Below are positions 28,657-37,590 of a stretch of DNA of 51,015 nucleotides, in pieces. The position numbers were made by a program, and so were the translations under genes. The number at the start of each line of letters is the position of its first letter. Positions within the stretch are counted from its first letter, which is position 1. Source of the DNA: Paracoccaceae bacterium (GTDB lineage: Bacteria > Pseudomonadota > Alphaproteobacteria > Rhodobacterales > Rhodobacteraceae); NCBI GenBank assembly GCA_026419405.1, contig JANZZL010000088.1, positions 1 through 51,015 on the forward strand. The letters run 5' to 3'. The notes below the pieces were generated by a model. It searched no databases. It had not been told where the DNA came from and saw nothing but the letters and a program-made list of their open reading frames with translations.

Positions 28657-31103
28657 CCCCGCCTGCCCATGCCCGCGCCGTCGTGATCGGAGGCGGCGTC
28701 TCCGGCTGCTCGGTCGCCTATCACCTGGCGAAGCTCGGCTGGAAGGATGTGGTGCTGCTGGAGCGCCGGCAGCTCACCTGCGGCACGACCTGGCACGCCG
28801 CCGGGCTGATCGGCCAGCTCCGCGCCACGCGGAACCTCACGCGGCTTGCGAAGTATTCCCGCGATCTCTATGTGAACCTTGAGAAAGAGACCGGCGTCGC
28901 CACCGGGATGAAGCAGGTGGGGTCGGTCACGCTCGCGCTGACCGAGGCGCGCGAGGAGGAGATCCGCCGCAACGCCTCGCTGGCGCGGGCCTTCGACATC
29001 GAGGTGCACGACCTCTCGCCGGCCGAGGCGAAGGCGCTCTACCCGCATCTGAACATCGCGGGCGTCCACCACGCCGTGCACCTGCCGGGCGACGGGCAGT
29101 GCGACCCGGCCAACATCGCCATGGCGCTGGCGGCGGGGGCGCGCGCCGGCGGCGCGCGGATCCTCGAGGGGGGGAAGGGCACGCGCGTGCTGACCGAACG
29201 CGGGCGGGTGAGGGGCGTCGAGTGGCGGAAAGGCGAAGAAACCGGCACAACCCTTTGCGAACACGTGGTGAACTGCGGCGGGATGTGGGGAAGGGAGCTG
29301 GCCGCCCAGGCCGGGGTGACGCTGCCCCTGCATGCCGCCGAACACTTCTACATCGTCACGGAACCCATTGCCGGGCTTGGGCAACTTCCCGTCTTGCGGG
29401 TGCCCGACGAATGTGCCTACTACAAGGAGGACGCCGGCAAGATGATGCTCGGCGCCTTCGAGCCCGTGGCAAAGCCCTGGGGGATGGCCGGCATCCCCGA
29501 GGATTTCTGCTTCGACCAGCTTCCCGAGGACATCGACCACTTCGCGCCGATCCTCGAGATGGCGGTCAGGCGCATGCCGATGCTCGAGACCGCCGGCATC
29601 CACACCTTCTTCAACGGCCCCGAGAGCTTCACGCCGGACGACCGCTACTACCTCGGCCCGGCACCCGAGCTCGAAGGCTACTGGGTGGCGGCGGGCTACA
29701 ACTCGATCGGCATCATCTCCTCGGGCGGCGCGGGCATGGCGCTGGCCTCGTGGATGGACGAGGGCGCGCCGCCCTTCGACCTCTGGGACATCGACATCCG
29801 CCGGGCGCAGCCGTTCCAGAGGAACCGCCGCTACCTGAAGGAGCGCGTGACCGAGACGCTGGGCCTGCTCTACGCCGACCATTTCCCCTACCGCCAGGTC
29901 GAGACCGCGCGCGGGGTGCGCCGGTCGCCGGTGCACGAGCAGCTCAGGGCGCGCGGGGCGGTCTTCGGCGAGGTCGCGGGGTGGGAGCGGGCGAACTGGT
30001 TTGCCCTGCCCGGCGAGACGGCGGCCTACGCCCATTCCTGGGGCCGCCAGTCGTTCTTCGGCAACCACCGGGCCGAGCACCTCGCCGCGCGCGAGGGCTG
30101 CGCGCTCTTCGACCTCACGTCGTTTGGCAAGATCCGCGTGGAAGGCCCGGATGCGCTTGCATTCCTTCAGCGTCTCACCTGCGGCGACATGGATGTGGCG
30201 CCGGGCCGGATCGTCTACACGCTCCTGCTCAACCCCCGCGGCGGCATCGAGGCCGACCTGACCGTGACCCGGCTTTCCGAGACCGCCTTCCTTCTCGTCG
30301 TTGCGGGCGCGATCTGCCGGCGCACGCTGGACTGGCTGCGCCGCAACCGCGGCGAGGATGTCGTGGTCCTCACCGACATGACCTCGGCCGAGGCGGTGTT
30401 CTGCGTCATGGGGCCGAAGGCGCGGGCCGTGATGGCGGCGGTGAGCCCCGACGACTTCTCCAACGAGGCCTTTCCCTTCGGCTCGGCGCGCGAGATCGAG
30501 GTCGGCCTCGGGCTCGCGCGGGCGCACCGGGTCTCCTACGTGGGGGAACTGGGCTGGGAGCTCTACGTGCCCGCGGAGATGGCCGCGCATGTCTTCGAGG
30601 CGCTGATGGAGGCCGATCCCGCGCCCAGGCTCGCGGGGCTGCACGCGCTCGATTCCTGCCGGCTCGAGAAGGGCTTCCGCCACTGGGGCCACGACATCAC
30701 CGACGAGGACATGCCCGACGAGGCGGGCATGGGCTTCCTGGTGAAGCCGGGCAAGGGCGACTTCCTGGGCCGGGATGCGGTGCTCAGGCGCCGCGAGGCG
30801 GGGGCCGGGGCGGGGGCGAACCGCCGCCTCGTGCACGTGATCCTCGACGATCCCGGGCCGATGCTCTTCCACAACGAGCCCCTGCTGCGCGACGGGCGCA
30901 TCGTCTCGATCCTCACCTCGGGCAACTACGGCCATGCGCTCGGCGCAGCCGTCGGCATGGCCTGGGTGCCGCTCGCGCGGGGCGAGGATCCGGCCGCGCT
31001 GCCCCGTTCCATCTGGGAGGTGGAGATCGCCGGGCGGCGCATGCGCGCGCGGGTCTCGCTTGCGCCGCTCTACGACCCGAAGGGCGAGAGGATGCGGATG
31101 TGA
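28653..31103 (+). CDS. FAD-dependent demethylase with GcvT domain (dimethylglycine dehydrogenase family), copy 2
   Basis: An 816-residue relative of the first operon gene. GGGVSGCSVAYHL is the FAD-binding motif and TTWHAAGL (H48) the covalent-FAD site. The FAD domain ends near residue 390 (GYNSIGIISSGGAGMALASW), followed by the folate-binding GcvT-type domain to the end (LDSCRLEKGFRHWGHDIT). The sequence is closer to classical dimethylglycine dehydrogenase than copy 1. With copy 1 it could remove successive methyl groups, each entering the folate pool. The start overlaps the methyltransferase stop. A 93-base gap separates it from the MttB-family gene. Confidence 0.9.
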   Translation: MTPPAHARAVVIGGGVSGCSVAYHLAKLGWKDVVLLERRQLTCGTTWHAAGLIGQLRATRNLTRLAKYSRDLYVNLEKETGVATGMKQVGSVTLALTEAREEEIRRNASLARAFDIEVHDLSPAEAKALYPHLNIAGVHHAVHLPGDGQCDPANIAMALAAGARAGGARILEGGKGTRVLTERGRVRGVEWRKGEETGTTLCEHVVNCGGMWGRELAAQAGVTLPLHAAEHFYIVTEPIAGLGQLPVLRVPDECAYYKEDAGKMMLGAFEPVAKPWGMAGIPEDFCFDQLPEDIDHFAPILEMAVRRMPMLETAGIHTFFNGPESFTPDDRYYLGPAPELEGYWVAAGYNSIGIISSGGAGMALASWMDEGAPPFDLWDIDIRRAQPFQRNRRYLKERVTETLGLLYADHFPYRQVETARGVRRSPVHEQLRARGAVFGEVAGWERANWFALPGETAAYAHSWGRQSFFGNHRAEHLAAREGCALFDLTSFGKIRVEGPDALAFLQRLTCGDMDVAPGRIVYTLLLNPRGGIEADLTVTRLSETAFLLVVAGAICRRTLDWLRRNRGEDVVVLTDMTSAEAVFCVMGPKARAVMAAVSPDDFSNEAFPFGSAREIEVGLGLARAHRVSYVGELGWELYVPAEMAAHVFEALMEADPAPRLAGLHALDSCRLEKGFRHWGHDITDEDMPDEAGMGFLVKPGKGDFLGRDAVLRRREAGAGAGANRRLVHVILDDPGPMLFHNEPLLRDGRIVSILTSGNYGHALGAAVGMAWVPLARGEDPAALPRSIWEVEIAGRRMRARVSLAPLYDPKGERMRM

Positions 31104-31196
31104 CGCGGCACGAGACCCGCGCGGGGCGGGAGCGGGCCGCGCCGGGGGCCGCGCCGGGGGGCGGGACCGACACGCTTCTGGAGAGGGGGGCGGCAC

Positions 31197-32738
31197 ATGG
31201 CTGATGTCTGCGAGCCGAAGGCGCGCCGGTCGGGCGGGCGCGAGGCGCGGCGGGCGCTGCGGGCGGCGCCGGTCGCGGCCGAGGCGCGGCCGATCCGGGC
31301 GGGGATGGAGGGCGGGCAGTATCGCCCCCTGACCGAGGCGGGCGTCGCGCGCATCCACGAGGCGGCGCTTGCGGCGCTGGAGCAGATCGGGCTTGCCAAT
31401 GCCCCGCCGAGCGGGGTGGAGATCCTGACCGGCGCGGGGGCGATCCTGGGCGAGGACGGGCGCATCCGCTTTCCGCGCGCGCTGGTCGAGGACATGCTTG
31501 CCGTCGCCGCGCGCGACATCACGCTCTTCGCCCGCGACCCCGCGCACGACCTGCACCTGCTGCCCGGCCGGGTGCATTACGGCACGGCGGGCGCGGCGGT
31601 CCATGTCGTGGACCTCGCCAGCGGAACCTACCGCGACTCGACCGCCCGCGACCTCTGGGAGGCGGCGCGGCTCGCCGAGCATCTCGACAACATCCACTTC
31701 TTCCAGCGGACCATGGTCTGCCGCGATGTCCCCGACAATTTCGACATGGACATCAACACGCTCTACGCCTGTCTTGCGGGAACGCGCAAGCACGTGGGCA
31801 CCAGCTTCTCGGACCCCGCCCATGTCGCGGGGGGCATGGAGCTGATCCACATGGTGGCGGGCGGCGAGGCCCAGTGGCGCGCCCGGCCCTTCGTGTCGAA
31901 CTCCAACTGCTTCGTCGTGCCGCCGATGAAGTTCGCCGAGGATGCCTGCCGCACCATGGAGCTGCTGGTGCGCGCCGGCATGCCCATCCTGCTGCTCTCG
32001 GCCGGGCAGGCGGGCGCGACCGCGCCGGCGCCGATCGCCACCGCCATCGTGCAGGCGGTGGCCGAATGCCTGGCCGGCGTGGTCTACGTCAACGCCATGA
32101 TCCCCGGCCACCCGGCGATCTTCGGCACCTGGCCCTTCGTCTCCGACCTGCGCACCGGGGCGATGTCGGGCGGATCGGCCGAACAGGCGCTGCTGACGGC
32201 GGGCTGCGCGCAGATGCACCGCTTCTACGGCCTGCCGGGCGGGGCGGCGGCGGGGATCGCCGATGCCAAGCTTCCCGACATGCAGGCCGGGTGGGAACAG
32301 GCGATTTCCAACGTGCTTGCCGGGCTTGCCGGGCTCAACCTCGTCTACGAGGCGGGCGGCATGTTCGCCTCGCTGCTGGGCTTCTCGCCCGAAGGGCTGG
32401 TGCTGGCCGACGACCTCATCGGCCAGGCGCTGCGCTGCGTGCGCGGCATCGAGGTGGCCGAGGACCTCGTCGGCCTCGAGGCCATGCGCGAGGTCTGCCT
32501 CGGCGGCCCCGGCCACTACCTCGGCGCGGGCGAGACGCTGCGGCTGATGCAGACGGAATACGTCTATCCCGCGCTGGCCGACCGCACGAGCCCCAAGGAA
32601 TGGGAGGAGCTGGGCCGGCCGGAGCTGCTTGCCCGCGCCGCCGCGCGGAAGGCGGAGATCCTGGCGGCCTCGGCCGAGCCGCTGGTGCCGCCCGAGGTGG
32701 ACCGCGCCGTCCGGGAGCGCTTCAACATCCGCTTCTGA
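31197..32738 (+). CDS. MttB-family (trimethylamine methyltransferase superfamily) protein, non-pyrrolysine
   Basis: A 513-residue protein of the MttB superfamily, barrel methyltransferases acting on quaternary or tertiary amines. It has the basic N-terminal RRSGGREARRALR segment, RPFVSNSNCFVVPPMKF and the C-terminal IADAKLPDMQAGWEQAISN region. The frame is open throughout with no in-frame TAG, so it is one of the non-pyrrolysine members, a group that includes glycine betaine methyltransferase MtgB. Known members transfer methyl to a cognate corrinoid protein; none is encoded nearby. Start ATG at 31197 follows GAGAGGGGGG. Probably the fourth gene of the operon from 25328. Substrate and acceptor are unknown. 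Confidence 0.85.
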   Translation: MADVCEPKARRSGGREARRALRAAPVAAEARPIRAGMEGGQYRPLTEAGVARIHEAALAALEQIGLANAPPSGVEILTGAGAILGEDGRIRFPRALVEDMLAVAARDITLFARDPAHDLHLLPGRVHYGTAGAAVHVVDLASGTYRDSTARDLWEAARLAEHLDNIHFFQRTMVCRDVPDNFDMDINTLYACLAGTRKHVGTSFSDPAHVAGGMELIHMVAGGEAQWRARPFVSNSNCFVVPPMKFAEDACRTMELLVRAGMPILLLSAGQAGATAPAPIATAIVQAVAECLAGVVYVNAMIPGHPAIFGTWPFVSDLRTGAMSGGSAEQALLTAGCAQMHRFYGLPGGAAAGIADAKLPDMQAGWEQAISNVLAGLAGLNLVYEAGGMFASLLGFSPEGLVLADDLIGQALRCVRGIEVAEDLVGLEAMREVCLGGPGHYLGAGETLRLMQTEYVYPALADRTSPKEWEELGRPELLARAAARKAEILAASAEPLVPPEVDRAVRERFNIRF

Positions 32739-32772
32739 GCCGCGCCCGGCGCCGCGCGACGCGGCGGCAGCC

Positions 32773-32807
32773 GCCCGCCGGCCGTGGAACCCGACCGGCC
32801 GCCGGGC
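32773..32807 (+). terminator. Hairpin after the MttB-family gene
   Basis: GCCCGCCGGCCG (32773-32784) pairs with CGGCCGCCGGGC (32796-32807) with a single mismatch and an 11-base loop, 35 bases after the stop codon. There is no clear T-run (GTTGTGG follows), so termination may be Rho-dependent or partial. It is the likely end of the methyl-group operon. Confidence 0.45.
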
Positions 32808-32865
32808 GTTGTGGGGTCATGCGTGGCGCCGCGCAGCAGTAACGCGAAACCCCGGAGACAACCCA

Positions 32866-33765
32866 ATGAAGAAGCTCATGCTTTCGACCGCCCTCGTGGC
32901 GGCGACCTCGGCCGCTGCGCTGGCGCAGACCGCCGCCGCGGAGATGTTCCGCGCGGCCGCGCAGCCGACGGAGATCCGCGCCTCGGAGTTCATCGGCAAG
33001 CGTGTCTACGCCTCGACGACCGCGGTCGGGGCCGAGGCCGACGGCCCGCAGGCCGGCTGGGAGGACATCGGCGAGATCGACGACGTGATCCTGACGCGCG
33101 CGGGCGAGGTGTCCTCGGTGCTGGTGGACGTGGGCGGTTTCCTCGGCGTGGGCGAGCGCCAGGTGGCGATCGACATGGGCGCGCTGCGCTTCGTGGCCGA
33201 CAGCGCCACCGCCGAGGACGATGCCGACTACTTCCTCGTCATGAACGCCGCGCGCAGCGACCTCGAGGCCGCGCCGGCCTGGGAATGGCGGACCGGCGCG
33301 GCGACCGGCGCCGAGGGCACGCCGGCCATGCCCGGCACGCCCGAGGCGATGGCCGAGGGCCTGGCGACGACCGACGCCGCCCCTGCCGCGGGCGCCGACG
33401 ACGCGGCGGCCGGGGCCGAGGCGGTCCAGGGCGGCGGGGCGACGGTCGCCGGCACGCCGGTCGCGCGCGAGGGCTTCGTCCTCGCCGGGCCGGAGGTCCT
33501 GACCGCCGAGCGGCTGACCGGCGCCGCCGTCTACGACGTGGAGGACAGGCGGATCGGTTCGGTCTCCGACCTGATCGTCGGCGCCGACGACGTGCTGACC
33601 GACGCGGTGGTCGATGTCGGCGGCTTCCTCGGGATCGGCGCCAAGCCCGTCGCGATCCCGATGGGCGAGCTGTCGATCCTGCACCGCGCCGACGGCGACG
33701 AGATCCGCATCTACGTGCCGATGACGCGCGACGCGCTGGAGGCGATGCCCCGCTTCGAGGGGTAG
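32866..33765 (+). CDS. Exported protein with two PRC-barrel domains
   Basis: A 299-residue exported protein with a signal peptide cut near ALAQTAAA (residues 18-25). Two PRC-barrel repeats follow, at about residues 35-125 and 205-299. The repeats share VLVDVGGFLGVGERQVAI and AVVDVGGFLGIGAKPVAIPM, and an Ala/Gly/Asp-rich linker of about 60 residues joins them. PRC-barrels are small beta domains used in photosynthetic reaction centres, RimM and many periplasmic proteins of unknown role. The protein is acidic. Start ATG follows CCGGAGACAACCCA. Probably monocistronic; function unknown. Confidence 0.85.
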   Translation: MKKLMLSTALVAATSAAALAQTAAAEMFRAAAQPTEIRASEFIGKRVYASTTAVGAEADGPQAGWEDIGEIDDVILTRAGEVSSVLVDVGGFLGVGERQVAIDMGALRFVADSATAEDDADYFLVMNAARSDLEAAPAWEWRTGAATGAEGTPAMPGTPEAMAEGLATTDAAPAAGADDAAAGAEAVQGGGATVAGTPVAREGFVLAGPEVLTAERLTGAAVYDVEDRRIGSVSDLIVGADDVLTDAVVDVGGFLGIGAKPVAIPMGELSILHRADGDEIRIYVPMTRDALEAMPRFEG

Positions 33766-33791
33766 GGCCTTCGGGCTGCCCGCCGCAGTCC

Positions 33792-33840
33792 GGGGGGGGG
33801 CGCCGCGCCTCCCCCCTTCCTGCCTTCCTGCCTTCCTGCC
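33792..33840. repeat. Homopolymer runs and TTCCTGCC octanucleotide repeat
   Basis: Nine G residues (33792-33800), six C residues (33811-33816) and three perfect tandem copies of TTCCTGCC (33817-33840) fill the gap between two convergent genes. The last copy touches the stop codon of the protease gene on the minus strand. The G and C runs could pair as a hairpin. Slippage-prone but outside both coding regions. Confidence 0.8.
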
Positions 33841-34941
33841 TCAGCCGAGCGTCAGGGAAAGGCTGAGGCGCCGGCCCTCGCGCAGGATCTCGAGCTCGAC
33901 GCTCTCGCCCGAGGCATGGGCGTCGAGCGCCGCCTCGAGCTCGGCCGAGGAATCGACCGGACGGCCGTCGACGGCAACGATCGTGTCGCCGGGCACGAGC
34001 GTGCCGTCGCGCGACCGCCGCAGCGGCACCAGGCCCGCCTGGTCGGCCGGCGAGCCCGGCTCCACCCCGATCACCAGCACGCCGTCGAGCCCGGCGGCAT
34101 GGGCAAGCGCGGTCGCGCGGTCGTCGTGGATCACGCCGAGGAACGGGGGGGTGTAGCGGCCCGTCTCGATCAGCTCGGGCACGACGCGGGCCACCGTATC
34201 GACGGGCACCGCGAAGCCCACGCCGGCATTGCCGCCCGAGGGCGAGTAGATCGCGGTGTTGACGCCGATCAGCCGCCCGCGGCTGTCGATCAGCGGGCCG
34301 CCGGAGTTGCCGGGGTTGATCGCGGCATCGGTCTGGATCAGCCCGCGGATCGTCGCGCCGCCGCTGCCGGCGAGCTCGCGGTCGAGCGCCGAGACGACAC
34401 CGGTCGTGAGCGTCCAGTCCAGTCCGAAGGGGTTGCCGATGGCAAAGACCGACTGGCCGACCCGCAGCCCCGCGCTCCTCCCGCGCGGCAGCGGCCGGGG
34501 CGGTTCGCCGGACACGGCGATGCGCAGCACCGCGAGGTCGTGCTGCGGCGCGCGCCCGACCAGCTCGGCCGGGAACACGCGGCCGTCGGCCAGCGCGATC
34601 TGCGCGGCCGAGGCCCCGGCGATGACGTGATCGTTGGTCACGATGTGGCCGGCCTCGTCCCAGAAGAAGCCCGACCCGGAGCCGCTGGGCACCCGCTGCG
34701 TCCGCCGCGTCCAGGGGTCGCGGAAGGTCGCGGCCGTGGTGATCGACACGACCGATCCGCGCGCCGCCTCGAAGACCGCGATGGTGTCCTCCTCCCAGGG
34801 GAAGAGCCCCGGCGCCTCGGCCGAGGCCATGCCCGCCGCGGGGATCGCCGGCGGCAGCGGCGCGGGCCGCAGGCCGAAGGCCAGCAGGACAAGCGCGGCG
34901 GCAAGGGCACCCGCCAGGGCGGGAACGACGATCCGGGACAT
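33841..34941 (-). CDS. HtrA/DegP-like periplasmic serine protease
   Basis: Trypsin-fold protease of 366 residues for envelope protein quality control. The N-terminal hydrophobic segment at 5-23 may be an uncleaved anchor. The catalytic triad is H105 (TNDHVI), D135 (QHDLAVL) and S213 (GNSGGPL). One PDZ domain fills the C-terminal third (VLVIGVEPGSPADQAGLVPL). With one PDZ it is more like DegS/HhoB than the two-PDZ DegP. The ATG at 34941 gives the expected N-terminus; the open frame continuing upstream is an artefact of high GC. The ribosome site is weak. Divergent from the ABC-F gene with 90 bases between. Confidence 0.9.
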   Translation of the reverse strand: MSRIVVPALAGALAAALVLLAFGLRPAPLPPAIPAAGMASAEAPGLFPWEEDTIAVFEAARGSVVSITTAATFRDPWTRRTQRVPSGSGSGFFWDEAGHIVTNDHVIAGASAAQIALADGRVFPAELVGRAPQHDLAVLRIAVSGEPPRPLPRGRSAGLRVGQSVFAIGNPFGLDWTLTTGVVSALDRELAGSGGATIRGLIQTDAAINPGNSGGPLIDSRGRLIGVNTAIYSPSGGNAGVGFAVPVDTVARVVPELIETGRYTPPFLGVIHDDRATALAHAAGLDGVLVIGVEPGSPADQAGLVPLRRSRDGTLVPGDTIVAVDGRPVDSSAELEAALDAHASGESVELEILREGRRLSLSLTLG

Positions 34942-35031
34942 GGGCCAAGAGATCGGCCCTGTCGCTGGCGCCGTCAAGCGCTGCGGGCCCGCGCATTGAC
35001 CGCCGCGGCCGGCGCCTGTAGCTCCGGCGGC

Positions 35032-36900
35032 ATGGCCCGCGCCCCGCTGATGCAGCTCACCGACCTGTCGCTCACCTTCGGCGGCGATCCGCTGTTCGCG
35101 GGCGTCTCGCTCACCGTCCAGCCGGGCGACCGGATCGCACTGGTCGGCCGGAACGGATCGGGCAAGTCCACCCTGCTGAAGGTGATGGCGGGGCTCGTCG
35201 AGCCCGACCGGGGCACGCGCGCGGTTCCCGCCGGCGTCGGCGTGGGCTACCTCGAGCAGGAGCCCGACTTCTCCGGCCATGCCACCCTGGGCGACTGGGC
35301 GGCCGCCGGGCTGCCGCCGGGCGAGGGCTGGCGCCTGGCAGCCGCGGCCGAGGGGCTGGGCCTGAGGCCCGAGGCGCCCGTCGCCACTGCCTCGGGCGGC
35401 GAGCGGCGGCGCGCGGCACTGGCGCGGCTGCTCGCGGCCGGGCCGGACCTGATGCTGCTCGACGAGCCGACGAACCACCTCGACATCGCCGCGATCGGCT
35501 GGCTCGAGGCTCGGCTTGCCGAGACCAAGGCCGCCGTCGTGCTGATCTCGCACGATCGGGCCTTCCTGCGCGCGCTCAGCCGCAGCGTGCTGTGGATCGA
35601 CCGGGGCGAGGTGCGCCGGCTCGACCGGGGCTTCGAGGCCTTCGAGGACTGGCGCGAGGAGGTCTGGGCGGCCGAGGACGAGGCGCGCCACAGGCTCGAC
35701 CGCCGGATCCGCGCCGAGGGCCGCTGGGCGGTGGAGGGCATCTCGGCCCGCCGCCGGCGCAACCAGGGCCGGTTGCGCGCGCTTCAGGCGATGCGGGCCG
35801 AGCGCGCGGCGATGATCCGCCGGCAGGGCACCGCGGCGATGGCGCTGGAGGCCGCGCCGCAGTCGGGCCGGCTCGTCATCGAGGCGAAGGGCGTGAGCAA
35901 GGCCTTCGCCGGGCGCACCATCGTCAGGGGCCTCGACCTGCGCGTGATGCGCGGCGACCGGATCGCCTTCGTCGGCCAGAACGGCGTGGGAAAGACAACG
36001 CTTCTCAAGCTACTGCTGGGCGAAGTTCAACCGGACTCCGGCACGGTCCGGCACGGCAGCGGGCTCGAGGTTGCGGTCTTCGACCAGGCGCGCGCCGCGC
36101 TCGACCCCGCGGCGACCTTGTGGGAGAGCCTGACCGGCGATCCGGCGCTGCGCGTCTCGGGGCGATCCGACCAGGTGATGGTGCGCGGCCAGCCCCGGCA
36201 CGTGGTAGGCTACCTCAAGGACTTCCTCTTCTCCGAGGCGCAGGCGCGCGCGCCCGTGGGCTCGCTGTCGGGCGGCGAGCGGGCGCGGCTGCTGCTGGCC
36301 CGCATCATGGCGCGGCCCTCGAACCTGCTGGTGCTCGACGAGCCGACGAACGACCTCGACGTCGAGACGCTCGATCTCCTCCAGGAGCTGCTCGGCGACT
36401 ACGAGGGCACGGTTCTGCTGGTCAGCCACGACCGCGACTTCCTCGACCGGGTGGCGACCCTGACCGTGGCGATGGAGGGCGACGGGCGGGCCACGGTCTA
36501 TGCCGGCGGCTGGTCGGACTACCGCGCGCAGCGCGGCGGGGACGAGTCGCAGCCGCCGGCGCCGGTGCGCCGTGCCGCCGCCGCCCAGGCGCCCGCCGCG
36601 CCTGCGCGGGAGGCAAGGCCGGGCAGGGCGGCGCCGCGGCTGACCTTCACCGAGCGGCACCGGCTCGAGGCCCTGCCGGCCGAGATCGACCGGCTCGCGG
36701 CCGAGGTCGCCCGCCTGTCGGAGCTTCTGGCCCAGCCCGACCTCTACAGCCGCGACCCCGCGCGCTTCGCCCGCGCCGGCGCCGCGCTCGCCGAACGCCA
36801 GGCGGCGCTGGCCGCGGCCGAGGAGGAGTGGCTGGCGCTGGCCGAGCGGGCCGAGCAGGCCGAGGGGCAGGCGGGCGAGGGGCCGCGCGCCGCCGGGTGA
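35032..36900 (+). CDS. ABC-F family ATPase (Uup type)
   Basis: Soluble protein of 622 residues with two ABC ATPase domains and no membrane segment, acting on ribosomes or, for Uup, on DNA and ribosome stress. Walker A1 is GRNGSGKST (about 39-47) with a reduced signature ASGGERRR and LLDEPTNHLD. Walker A2 is GQNGVGKTT with LSGGERARLLL and LDEPTNDLD. An arm/linker region (RRRRNQGRLRALQAMRAERA) separates the domains. The C-terminal coiled coil (RLEALPAEIDRLAAEVARLSELL) is the DNA/ribosome-binding extension that marks Uup-like members. Start ATG at 35032; divergent from the protease. Confidence 0.92.
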   Translation: MARAPLMQLTDLSLTFGGDPLFAGVSLTVQPGDRIALVGRNGSGKSTLLKVMAGLVEPDRGTRAVPAGVGVGYLEQEPDFSGHATLGDWAAAGLPPGEGWRLAAAAEGLGLRPEAPVATASGGERRRAALARLLAAGPDLMLLDEPTNHLDIAAIGWLEARLAETKAAVVLISHDRAFLRALSRSVLWIDRGEVRRLDRGFEAFEDWREEVWAAEDEARHRLDRRIRAEGRWAVEGISARRRRNQGRLRALQAMRAERAAMIRRQGTAAMALEAAPQSGRLVIEAKGVSKAFAGRTIVRGLDLRVMRGDRIAFVGQNGVGKTTLLKLLLGEVQPDSGTVRHGSGLEVAVFDQARAALDPAATLWESLTGDPALRVSGRSDQVMVRGQPRHVVGYLKDFLFSEAQARAPVGSLSGGERARLLLARIMARPSNLLVLDEPTNDLDVETLDLLQELLGDYEGTVLLVSHDRDFLDRVATLTVAMEGDGRATVYAGGWSDYRAQRGGDESQPPAPVRRAAAAQAPAAPAREARPGRAAPRLTFTERHRLEALPAEIDRLAAEVARLSELLAQPDLYSRDPARFARAGAALAERQAALAAAEEEWLALAERAEQAEGQAGEGPRAAG

Positions 36901-37029
36901 GGCGGGCGCCTCGGGCGGCGGGCCGGGAACGGGCCGCGCGGCGGAGGCGCGCCACGGGCCGCGCCGCAGCTTGCCTGCCCGACCGCCCCTCGGCGCCGCG
37001 TCCCCGGCCGCGCCGGCGACCCGGAAGGC

Positions 37030-37315
37030 CGGCCCGGCCGGCCGCCCGCAGCAGGCGCGGGGCCGGTGGCCGGCGGCGAACGCCACCGCCGCGTCGAGGA
37101 AGAACAGCTCCGTCCGGCTGCCGGGGGACATCGGGCGCCGGACGACCCCGCGCGGATGGTCGAGCGCGCAGACGATCCCGCACGGACGCCGCCGGCGCGC
37201 GGCGCCGAGCCGGCGGTCGGGCCCCTGCAGGATGCCGCGGTTGCCTCTGAAGAGCCCGCGGGCGGGGGGCGGCGACGATCGCGCCGGTCGGCAGCACCCG
37301 GTTGCAGAGCGGCAT
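37030..37315 (-). pseudogene. Frameshifted remnant of a conserved hypothetical protein
   Basis: From the ATG at 37315, behind a good ribosome site (AGAGGGG), the frame reads MPLCNRVLPTGAIVAAP. The homologous continuation ARGLFRGNRGILQGPDRRLG...RTELFFLDAAVAFAAGHRP is in another frame. Losing one base from a six-G run at 37264-37269 (plus strand) would join them. I recognise this as a proteobacterial family of about 180 residues whose intact members read GHRPCAECRR at the end. Here that motif is RACCGRPAG, so the key cysteines are disturbed as well. Homology fades before the ABC-F stop at 36900. The rest of 36901-37590 holds no other gene that I can support. Confidence 0.6.
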
Positions 37316-37590
37316 CGCAGGACCCCTCTTCGCCCCAGATGACACGTGATTGTGAGCCCCCGTGAATCCCCCGGCGGTGGAACCGGCGGCCCGCCGCCGA
37401 CATCTAGGGTCTGCGGGCGCAGGCCTGCGGCGCGATCCTGCCGACGTCTCCGGCGGAGCGGGCGCGCGCTTGCACCTGCGGCCGCGGCGCGCTTCCTCAT
37501 CACGGAGTGCGCGACAGGACAGAGAGCCCGGAGCGCAGCGTCGCGGCAATCCGGGCCGCACGTGAGGCAGCTTGCTTGAGGAGACAGACC

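Noticed and set aside
31197-32738. Pyrrolysine (UAG) in the MttB-family gene
   Set aside because: The frame is continuous without TAG, so it is a non-pyrrolysine member; no pyl genes were seen.
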